This document shows positions 10,090 through 19,839 of a stretch of 64,000 nucleotides of DNA, one piece after another. A model generated the notes under the pieces. It was not told the DNA's origin, did not search any database, and saw only the letters and a program-made list of their open reading frames with translations. Positions within the stretch are counted from its first letter, which is position 1, and every line of letters starts with the position of its first letter. The position numbers and the translations under genes are program-made. Source of the DNA: Phalacrocorax aristotelis (Eukaryota; Chordata; Aves; Suliformes; Phalacrocoracidae). The stretch lies in assembly GCF_949628215.1 (NCBI RefSeq), contig NC_134282.1, positions 11,282,223 through 11,346,222 on the forward strand. Reading direction: 5' to 3'.

Positions 10090-11976
10090 CTGACAAAGCA
10101 AAAGTTTAAATATTAGTGCCAAGCTGCACTGAACACGTCTCCATACATATTTTAAAAATTTATTTATGTACAAACAAAGTGAGAAGGCTGCCCCGTTATG
10201 CAGAGTTCCACAAAATCAGTTGTGCTCAGCAAGTGGTTCCCAGAATGAAGCACACTGATCTGCTCAGAATAATGAGGGTTTTATTAAAATAGTTCTAGAT
10301 AGAACATGTATCAAGTGATGCTGTAAACTGGATAAAAAAAGTGGACTATCATCTTGTGAATGGCTTATGCAATGAACATTTAGCCTCAAACAAAAAAAAA
10401 CCCCAGTCTGCATGAGTCCTTGCAAAGGATTATCATGTACAGAGATGTCCTGGAAAAAGCCTGCAAAGATTCAGATACCTCTGAATGTTGTGAATTACAG
10501 CAAGGTCTTTGGTTGCCCATCATAACTACTTACCTGCTGGGTGACTCCATGCCTGTAACCAGCAGCAGTTTCAGTGTATTATATCATACCCCAAATACTG
10601 TTGGGGATCTGATGGAACCCACAGGTACAGTGACGGCCCCTTATGTCTCTGACTACTCTGAAAGACCGAGATTTTAATTAAAGCCAGTGCTCATTGGGAC
10701 CAGTAACACACAAGTATTCTCTTTGGCTTCTTCGCAAGAATGATGTATTACATCTGAGAATATTTGGAATAAATAGGACCAGTTCACTTTATAACATCAT
10801 TATAAATTTGACAGTGAATGTTTATGCAGATATTGTAATAGTCTGATGAACAGGTTGTGAATTTGCTGGCTGCAAGTAAATTAGCCCAAACAAGTTCTGT
10901 GTGGTGAGTCAACCTGAACCACTTAATTTTTATTGGAAAAGCAACTAATAGTATTTTTCCTTACGTTAGAAGGATTGACTAGACAGTTCCCTTCCTCATC
11001 AGGTATTTCTAAGTCAGTGTCAGCACGCCATGCATTCAGACTCGCTGTAGCAATTTCCGTTTCAATGCGGAACCAAAAGGCATGATACATTAGCTCTCTC
11101 AGACCAAGGACTTTGTTAAAGGTTGATACTATAATAATGGGATGAGTGTTCACTCACACTGAGGGGTTTTGTTTGGAATTTTTTCAACTAGCCAACAGTG
11201 CTCTGACGGAGCCTCGTTCTCTTCCCTGCTTCATTACAATACTGTCTTCCCTCCTTGTTGTCTTAATACCCAAGAGAAATATGTAATTACTTGGCAATAT
11301 TTTAAAACCTAATCCAAGAGCATGTGAAGAAAAAAATTTGCTCAATTTGAATTTGTGAAAGGGCTGAAGGCAAACTAACATCACTGTACATGAACTCTAA
11401 GGGCTAGGTAACATCTTTAAACACATCCTGACTTGAATAGGAACAAAGAGCAGCACGTTTTAATGGGAGCTCTAGAATTTATGCCTACTCAGGGAACTCG
11501 GTCATCCTCTGTTGATCTGCTCCCCTGTGCCACCCTAAGCGGATCAGGGCTCTGTCTCTGTTCTCAAGCCACAGATACTCAGTGGGAACAGCAGTCTCAT
11601 CAATCTTGACTAAGGAGATGCCAAAATAAACATCATGGAAATAGTAGCAAATAAAGGAAAGGCCATAGCAATTAGCTTGTCTGATGGCCCTTTCACTGTA
11701 GGACTGAGGCACTTGAGTGGTGCCAGGAAGTTTTTTCTCTGTCTGAATCTAGCTGCTCGCCAATAATAAAAAGATCTCTCTGAGAATCAGAATGTGGCTA
11801 ATTTTTTTCCTTCTTTTTTTTTTTTTAATGAAGAGATGAACTCTGGCATTAGGCTTTCTTTACGGTATTCTGAATAAATCTCAAGCTGTTGACCCTCATT
11901 CCTGAGGCACGGTCGTCAAATCATTGGCTTGGTTGATTAGACTATATTGTATTCTGAGAACAGACAATATGGGTAC
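10090..11976 (-). other. SPHKAP intron 8
   Basis: 1.9 kb between exons 9 and 8. Donor GTACCC (weak), acceptor TTTGTCAG. I see no further exon, repeat family or RNA gene. It has a short poly-T run near 11813-11826. Confidence 0.75.
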
Positions 11977-12156
11977 CTCAGGGATCGCTCGCTGAGTTGT
12001 AAGTAGCTACTTGTGTCATCAGGATTGTCCTCATCGTTAGCTAGCTGGGACCAGCTGCCAGTGCTTTCTTCACTGCTGCTGAGATGGTTTGGAAATTCTT
12101 CAGCTGTTTTTGTCTCTCCTATGATTTCAGCATCTGGTCTGTTCTGAGGACTGTTG
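11977..12156 (-). CDS. SPHKAP: SPHKAP exon 8
   Basis: 180 nt, 59 complete residues (window 1470-1528) flanked by split Ser codons (phase 2 at both ends). The acceptor is ATCACCCTACCAG| and the donor CTGAG|GTACCC, which is weak at intron positions 4-6. It encodes NSPQNRPDAEIIGE at the start and SSEESTGSWSQLAND, SSYLQLSERSL toward the end. The segment is acidic, Ser-rich and linker-like. It connects the anchoring exon to the conserved C-terminal region, and the SSYLQLSERS block is recognisable from SPHKAP. The open frame continues beyond both splice sites, so a plain ORF call (11937-12254) is too long. Confidence 0.94.
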
Positions 12157-15100
12157 CTGGTAGGGTGATAAGGAAGGCACATTGATATTGCAATACAGGC
12201 AAACAAACTGGTGCCACCAATCTTCAGGCAATGCTGCTCTTTAAAGTCAACCAAGGTGCAAAATTATTCAGATGCAGGAGAATGGACAAGCTTATATTTT
12301 ATACACAAAATCCAGCTGAACATATGGTCTGAGATGCTCTTAAAAAAGGATCTTATGACTGATATTAACAAACGCACAACAAAGTAAGCCTTATACTGAA
12401 ATACACATAGAAAAGGTTTAACTAGTACAAAGAGTCGCTCACTGTATAGGGTCTCTGCTTAATGCACTTCAGTCAATCAGTGGTTGAAATATGTTGTATA
12501 TGTTAGTACAGAATGACAGCATTTCCTGGAAATATATATCAGCACTAGATCCTTGTCATACTAATGGGTGAATAAGTTTCTTGCTAGGGTAGGAAAGTAT
12601 TGTGGGTTGTGAATCATTAATGACTCTTAGCCTTGTGTGTTTCTTAGGATGTTTGTTGCTTAGGTTGGGAAGGACAAAGTATTCTTTTTCTAGGTAGGTG
12701 TGCAGTAGGTGGTCAGAAATCAGACTGAAATTGGAGCCCAGACTGAGTTTAGAAAATACAGGGTTAAGGGAAAAATGCTTTCTAATTCCGCATACTTGAT
12801 AGATGCCATACACAGAGGCATATTTATGACACCTGTATATATGTACACACACTCCCACAAATGCACACACAAACAAAAACCAGGAATGATATTTATAGTA
12901 GCTTTTCAGACCCAAACTGGACTTTGCACGACTTACCATGGGACTTTTGATATGCAGGCAGAAAAGTATATAATAATCCAGAGCCCCCTCTTTTTGTATG
13001 TAAGAAAGAATTAATTATATCACTGCAGCACCAGAATAACAATTAAAGCAAAACTGTAGTTTTGTTATATATGCTGGATGGTCTGGACCTGCAACCTTGT
13101 GATTAAAACAATGTAATGTATACTGGCAAACCCTCTGCAGCATCCATCTGAAGAAGTTCTTGTCTTCAGACTTTTATCTATATTTATGGCTGAGGTGCTC
13201 TGTCTTCTCTTAGAGCAAGAGATAACCCCCAAAATTCTATTGCTCCCAAGTAATGAACTTGATTAAAAATATACTGAGACAATATCATTGTGGATGTTTC
13301 CTCCTGCCATGCTCTCACTCCCAGGACAACTGAGTAGTTGCTGCATTAATGCTGGATGCTAGAGAGACAGGAGTACAGGGAGAAAGGGGTTTGTTTGCCT
13401 GAGGGCCTCTGCTCTGCCAGGCAGTCAACATCTGTCTAATAACTACGCCTGTCATCCCCAACCCCTCAGGTATAAAACTCATCATCTGTAGTAACGTGAA
13501 TGCACTGAGCAGCCAGGTTGCAGGGTAGTGGTGTTATTCAGATTTTTAATACAGGACAAGTAGCACCTAATACTTGGTCTAAAACACAGGAGATTTTTGT
13601 GGGCATCGTTACTTGGCATTTGGGGTTTTGATTCATTATGCAATTACATCTCAGGCTAGCGATGCTCTGAACTGACAGTTCCTTACTTCTGAACAGTCAG
13701 TTGGAACGCTTTCTGTGTATCTGTCACAGGACTGGGTCTGTTGCACTGCCTACGTACAAGAAACAACTCTTCCCTTGCTGAAGACCTCTTCCCCAGGCCT
13801 GCATGGCTTTTTTTTTCTTTCTTTCTTTTTGGTTTTTTTTTTTTTTTTTCTTCTTCCTAATTGACTGTATGTCTGCTTGATATTTTGCCTGGAGTCCTAT
13901 GTGCCTGTATCTACACTAGCAAGTAATTTCATGCGGTAGGAGTGGATCAAAGCAATTGGTGCTGTCACTTTCATATCTACATTATATGTATTTTTAGGTT
14001 TTTACTTCAGCCTAGTCTTGGTCCAGACAGCCACGCCACAAGTGGTTTGAATCCATGTGAAGAACCACTGGAAGCTTTGCCTTCCCAGTAGGAGTACAAG
14101 CACATCTGGTACACACTTGTGCACCTTCTAGTTGAGATTCCTTTGAAAGAAATCTGCATTGCATGATGCATGGAAATGGAGGCAGGCTGATTCAGAAACA
14201 CACTGCATCGCTGCACCAAAATCCTCATGTGGGTGTAGTCTCTGGTTACTAATTCTACCCTACCAATCCTATTGCTTTAAACCTCGCATAGCCACTTTGG
14301 GAGCTCTGCATGAAAGGGAGAGAAAAGTTGTTATTAAAGGGCTCATACACTGTGTGAAAATAACTTCATTTTCAGAAAGTCAAGATTCCAAATAGGTAGA
14401 TTTCTAAATGTATCTTATTAAAAACAGGTTGTGTTCGAAGGAAGAGGAAGGTTAGTGGGGGAGAGTCAGTATGAAAGAATAGTGACACTATGATAATTAT
14501 CCACCTAATTGCTACCACACACAGGAAAGTACATGTTTTCTCACTTCAAGCAGAGCTTTGTCAAAAGCCAAAACAGAGCATTGCCTAGAATAAAATGAGC
14601 TACAAAATGGTTTCTAAGAGTAGCATCTGCACTCTTTCTAGCACTCTGAGATAATGGGGTGCTGCAATGCTCCAAGTGATTGGCAGTTTAGATACCATTA
14701 AAGTAACAGATACTATGAAGTAGTATAGTTAAAAATAGGCAATGCCTTGAGAGAGAGCCTTGCTCTTAACCTCATAGCATCCACAGCAATCCTCTACATT
14801 TGCACTGCACTCTCATACTAGGCTTACACTTTGCCTTAAATAAAGCAAGTTGCCCATTTCTCAACAAAAGGAGTACAGTTGTAAGGAGAGGGTGGCAAGA
14901 TGTGGTATAAAACCTCCATGAAATTAGATTAAAACAGAATGAAATTTTATTCCTTTATCTAAATTCTACCAGAGAGCTCTTGAACCAAGTGAGGTGAGAG
15001 GTGCTTTTAATTACTATTTCATTTCTTCCACTAAAGAATTCTTATTCATTGTAGCTCCAGACTGTAAAGACAAAGCTGAACTTCAAGCTCTGGGAAGTCT

Positions 15101-15560
15101 GGTCTTGTTTCCATGTACGCAAAGCATTAGTTATAGGCACAAGCATAGCAGAGAACTGCAGGTCAAATTCTGCTGTCTTCTATTTTATGCTAACACTGAT
15201 TTTTTTTTTTTTTAATTGAGATATTGGCTATCGCTAAATGAAAGTTCAAAGTTTGTCCATATTTCCTGTCTTGACTGTGGACGACACAAATATCTCTAGA
15301 GGGAAAACTTACTTGACTGTGCAGTATTAGATTTTGAATCTCAGAACCACAGTATCACGTTCAATGTAAATTTGTTCCAGAAATCAGCACTGTGATATAT
15401 GATTGGGTGATTTTATGCCATTAGAAATCTGTAGTTAGAACTTAACCTGGTTTATTTCTGCAAAGGTGCTTCTCTTCTTCTTCCTTTATCAAAATAATTT
15501 TTACTAGGAAATAAAAACAAATACCAAAGCAATGTGCTGATTTGCTGGTTTGTCACTTAC
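12157..15560 (-). other. SPHKAP intron 7
   Basis: 3.4 kb between the giant exon and exon 8, donor GTAAGT. It holds a long T-rich/CTTT low-complexity run at 13807-13857 and a poly-T run at 15200-15213. The 127-codon open frame at 12556-12939 (minus) has no exon-like borders or family resemblance, and I treat it as chance. Confidence 0.75.
13807..13857. repeat. T-rich/CTTT low-complexity tract
   Basis: A run of T, then CTTT repeats, then GG and about 17 further T, then CTTCTTCC on the plus strand. A simple repeat that could be the tail of a decayed retrotransposon, though no element body is recognisable beside it. Confidence 0.8.
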
Positions 15561-18500
15561 CTACTTGGGAGAGAACTGGAAACCATGTGTTTCCCATCAA
15601 AAGCTTCTGGAGGCTTTTCTTTGCTTTGCTGCTGCTTTCCAGAAGGGCCACATGAAGTTAAGGACTCTGATTCTTTATCTGGCTCATCTCGTTGATCAGT
15701 TTCTATCTGAATTAAAGGCACTTCCCTGTGCTGACCTGCAGGGAGACATCCAGGGCTCTTCACATGCTCTTTTTTCTCATCCAAATTTACTCCATCCCTT
15801 TTGGGTTTTGATTGAATCTGAGTTGTGCTTTGGGGATGTTTGCTTTCCAGCACATGTTCTTGGCTTGTATAATCAAAGGAATCCTGCTGGACAACAATTA
15901 AATTTTTTCCACTTTCAACAATATTTGCAGCCAGTCTGTTTGCATATTGTTCCACATGTGGTGGGGAATCACTGTGAAACTGGTCTGCCTCTGCAGCCTC
16001 CGCCTCATCTGCTATGATTTTGTTCTTGCGCATTAAAGATTCAATAGAACTTGCCCACGTCTCGTGAATCAACATATCTGTTATCTGGTCAGTCTTGCAT
16101 CGTTGGTAAAGGCATGAGTCAGACTTGCAAAGACCTGAAGAAGCCACGGTACTGACTGGCTGTACGCTTAAGGAATCTTGGTGATGGTGGGCAAATCCAT
16201 CTAATGAATTTGCTTTAATTGGGACATTAACTGTTAGCCTAGAGCCTGATGATCTGCTGTCAGGCACTGACGATTGCCTAAAGCAAAAAGGTGATCGTAG
16301 AGAGGGTGGTAGCAAACTGTCACACCAGTCCTTCGAATTCCTAGGGGAAGATAAATTATCTTTATTTTCCTTTTCTATTTCTCTTAGCATATACCTATAA
16401 AATTCTTCTGTTATGCTTTCTGTGCTGGACTGTTTGGATGGGCAACTTGGTCTTACATTAAGATGTCCAGTTTTCTTGGCTACCTGTTGCAAAGCAGAAG
16501 TTAAGATGTTGTTTGCATTTTTTCCTGCATAATAATCCAGTAATAAATCAAAGCCTCTTCCTTCATTTTCCATCTGGTTCACCATAAATCTTGAAAATTC
16601 ATCTGTAATGCTTTCGCAACTAGACTGCTTTGAAACAGAACTTGTCTGGCTCACAGGTTGACCAAAGGTGTTCATTAGGCCTAGGGTATTGAGAGAGGCT
16701 TTGGAATCTGAGTCCTCTTCTGGTATGCTCTCGCAGCTTGAGGCCTTGGCTCGGCTCCATCTTTCACAATGCAACCTGTTCCTGGGGTGGTTTGGACCTT
16801 GCCAGATGCTATCAACCATGGAGAGTTCAGTGAGGTTCATGATCTTGGCAGCCACTTCATTTGCAAAGACATTGACTGAATCTGGTGTATCCTCAAGGTT
16901 TATAGATTCATCTACTACCCGATTCATCAATCTTTCCTTTAGCTCAGGATGCTCATCAGTTTTTCTTTTGATCTCACTAAGTCTAGGTGCCCTATGCTTC
17001 CGAACAACTGAACCATTAGCATGGGTTTCCTTTTTCCTTTTCATGGTTCTGCATGATAAACTCTGGGTCATCAGATATTCATTGCCTCTCTTCCACGCAC
17101 AGAACCAGGGTTGCTTTCCATTTGAATTTTCAAGACAAATGGCAGCTATTTCTGTTGCCATAGAGACAACTGTTTCTGCCAATTCTTCTGCAAAATCTGT
17201 TATACAATATTTGTCCCTTGAATGTTTCACCTGTAGGACAGGCTGAGAAGGAAGCAAGACATGATTTCCTAACAGAGATAAGCTAACCTGAACGTCATTA
17301 TTTAGCACAGCATCACACTTATGCTTGGCCTGGTTTTCGGCATTCATGGTGGCACTGGAAGACAGCTGTTCTTGAACGCCATGCCTGCATTCATTGTTTG
17401 CAACGGTATTTTCTCTGTCTGAAAATGATCTGTAGTCTTTCTTCTTCTGATGATTGTTACTCTGATTTGGGGATTTGTAACAGTCTCGTGCAGTTCTTTT
17501 CAGGTATCTTTTCTTGGGAGATGTTTTTGCAACAAGTGTGTTATGCCCTGTAGCTCTACCTGTTGGTTCTGAATTCAGTGTGGCACTTTCCTTGCTATTT
17601 ACATCTTTCATATTACTTTTCCTAGTGTTTGCAACACTTCCAAGATCTTTGCTAGCACTAGTGCTGTAGGATGTACCAAATGGCTTAACAGCAGAGTGAT
17701 CAAGGGGGCTGTGTGAAGTTTCACGTGCTGTTGCCTGTGTTGACCATCCTTCTGCTCTTGTTACTTTCTCTGCTTTTGTGCCCTCAGAAAAGAGAGGAGA
17801 ACACTCTTCAACTTGTCTTAAGTCATTCATCTTCTTGCAAGTGAAATATATTACATTAAAAAGCAACTCATTTGCAGTCTCCATGAAAATGTCTTGCGTA
17901 CTTGAGCCATTTTCTGAATGGGGGTGTAGCTGTCTCTTCTTCCTAACCTCTTCAACAGAATGTCGTAGAATAATATTGGATAAGTTTTGTGCAAGTTCAT
18001 CCCTGATTACTTCATCAGTGTGTGCAATCCGTGGCCTTGCTGCTGTTTCAATAATTTTTCCATTTATGGATTCCATAAAATGCCCTACATTTTTGTATGT
18101 GTTGGGTTTTGTCAAAATTATTGATGCCTCTTTGAGAAGTGCCTCTGCAATGCTATTATTCAGTTTCTCCATGCTGCTTCCTATAGCTATGCTGCAATGA
18201 AGAGTAATGGCTGCAGAAGTCTGAGCAGCAGACATAAGTCCACTTGACGCTGCAGGGTACTTCTCTTCCTTCGTTTCACCCAGACCACAGACGGCTACAG
18301 CACTTGCTACTTGAGTCATGCCACACAGTGCAGATGGAAATGAATATTCTGTGCCAGCACTGTCATCAAGCAGCTGTGAAGATGCTGCGTGTAGCTCTTC
18401 ATTATCAACCGCTCCACTTTTAGAGTCTGTGGCTTCTTGATCCCATCTGAACTTTTCTGCAGCCTGGGGACTGGAAATGGTTCCAACAACAGTGGCTGCA

Positions 18501-19305
18501 CAAGCCAGAGCCACTTCCAGTGCACTCTGGCCATGTCCATTTGAATGTTCTTCCTCTAAGTAATCTGAAACTTCAGCAGAACTTTCTGATTCAGTCCAGT
18601 GGCACAGGTTGGGGAAGGCAGACCCTGGCCACTCAGAAACATTCTCAGAACTGTCTGGACTTTGCACTATGACGATCTTTGGAAGTTCATTCCACGATCG
18701 GGGAACAGATACATCTTCTGACTTGCAGGAGCTTCCTACAGAGATGCTGACGGCAGCCTCCTCACTAAAAGTGGGTTGCGACTGTGACAGCCTAATGAAC
18801 GCATCTTGCAGAACAGATTCTGCTAAATTTGTGGCATACTGACCTGTAGTTGCCCGCTCATTTTGCGAGGGAGGAACAGTTTTCCTGATACCTGCACAAT
18901 CCTCTCCATCTGTCTTACTGTTGTGTTTCACTGTTGGGTCATACAGAGGCCCCAGCTCCTCTTTAGCCATTTTGGTTAAAGATACATCTTCTAACACATG
19001 CACTGAGGAGGAATTTTCAACCTCACTAGTCAAATTAGTAGTACTAAAGGATGAAGTAGCTCTTCCAGCTAATTCCTTCTGCAACAACATTTCCTGGTCT
19101 GATTTATCTTCAGGTTGTAAGATGCCATCTTCAGCCACAACATTCACAGCTTCAGAGACTCTAGTAGCTGCATTATCTTTATTAATCCCGTTCCCTTCAA
19201 GAATGAATGGTAACCTGGCTTTTTTGTAGTGGAGATTTTCAAATCCCTTTCCCTTATTTTTTTTGACATCTGAAGATGTTTCTGAAACACTTAATTTTTC
19301 ATGAC
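15561..19305 (-). CDS. SPHKAP: SPHKAP exon 7, giant central exon with PKA-anchoring helices
   Basis: 3,745 nt, 1,247 complete residues (window 222-1468), about three quarters of the protein. It starts HEKLSVSETSSD after acceptor TTTTTGTTTTAACAG and ends SSSLPS with two bases of a split Ser at donor AG|GTAAGT. The coding frame is open from the acceptor at 19305; a frame starting at 19147 would only be a GTG codon inside the exon. Composition is Ser/Glu/Lys-rich and mostly disordered. Amphipathic-helix candidates: QYATNLAESVLQDAF (18797-18841), DFAEELAETVVSMATEIAAI (17138-17197), VNVFANEVAAKIMNL (16832-16876) and VEQYANRLAANIVE (15914-15955). The second best fits the PKA regulatory-subunit site of mammalian SPHKAP. 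Three related segments KASSCESIPEE, KQSSCESITDEFSRFM and KQSSTESITEEFYRYM start at 16747, 16630 and 16435. Basic patches such as SPKKRYLKR are present. The known protein prefers RI over RII; which helix does what here is inference. Confidence 0.98.
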
Positions 19306-19583
19306 CTGTTAAAACAAAAAGAAGAAATTAGTTTTTGCAGAGTACCCTGTAACTTTAAAGACAGCTGCACAACTGTTTATGCATTACTGCTCTGTAAAGC
19401 TACTGCACAACTATGTATCCTTGTCTTCGAACAACAATTTAAAAGTATGAATGGCTGTCCATTTTCTAAATTACAAACAAATATATGCATGTATTAACAT
19501 CAACTACAATTTCTGTGAGCATTGCCATAGCTGTTTTGCAGTACAAACGATAGCAGAATTATGCTCAGTCCTGTCACTTTTAC
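19306..19583 (-). other. SPHKAP intron 6, 278 nt
   Basis: A short intron between exons 6 and 7 with donor GTAAAA and acceptor TTTTTGTTTTAACAG. The first 26 codons after the donor stay open in the exon 6 frame before a stop near 19504. Nothing else is visible in it. Confidence 0.9.
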
Positions 19584-19839
19584 CAGTTTTATATTCATCA
19601 GCCTCGTTGTCATCCTCGAAGTGCTCAGATGCTGTGAGGAAATCTTCTTCTATTGAGGACACTGAGCAGTTTGTGTCATCCTCGGGCTTTAAGACATGAG
19701 CTTCTATCTGCAGCTGTCTCTCCTGAACGAGCTCAAGTCCAATCAGAAACTTGTTTATTTCAAAAATGATGCAGCTTGCGCTGTTTTTCCTGTCCCCCCT
19801 CGCACACTGAACCAAGCAGACATCTGCCAGCCAAGGACA
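19584..19839 (-). CDS. SPHKAP: SPHKAP exon 6, conserved N-terminal module with FFAT-like motif
   Basis: 256 nt; 85 complete residues (window 136-220) plus one base of a split Gly codon. The acceptor is CCCCTCTAG|TGT and the donor ACTG|GTAAAA. It begins CPWLADVCLVQCARG, continues EINKFLIGLELVQERQ, and ends with an acidic Ser/Thr tract around SSIEEDFLTASEHFEDD. The first half is hydrophobic and highly conserved in SPHKAP. In the second half DFLTASE (19624-19644) fits a phospho-FFAT pattern, with Thr at position 4 and acidic flanks, a class of motif that binds the MSP domain of the ER proteins VAPA/VAPB. Mammalian SPHKAP has been reported at VAP-containing ER-plasma membrane junctions. The donor is weak, and reading through it would add 26 residues before an in-frame stop at about 19504. 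Confidence 0.95.

Noticed and set aside
12556..12939. 127-codon minus-strand frame in intron 7
   Set aside because: Hydrophobic and Tyr/His-rich but resembles no family, and the exon 7 to exon 8 join already fits perfectly without it.
15550..18200. Plus-strand open frames of 140-192 codons (15550-16017, 16668-17246, 17778-18200)
   Set aside because: They lie antisense to the SPHKAP giant exon, and their openness follows from its codon composition; no family resemblance.
15557..19147. Treating the long minus-strand frame as an intact 1,196-aa gene with its own start
   Set aside because: The first codon is GTG, not ATG. The frame is open up to a splice acceptor at 19305 and runs past a consensus donor at 15561, so it is an internal exon.
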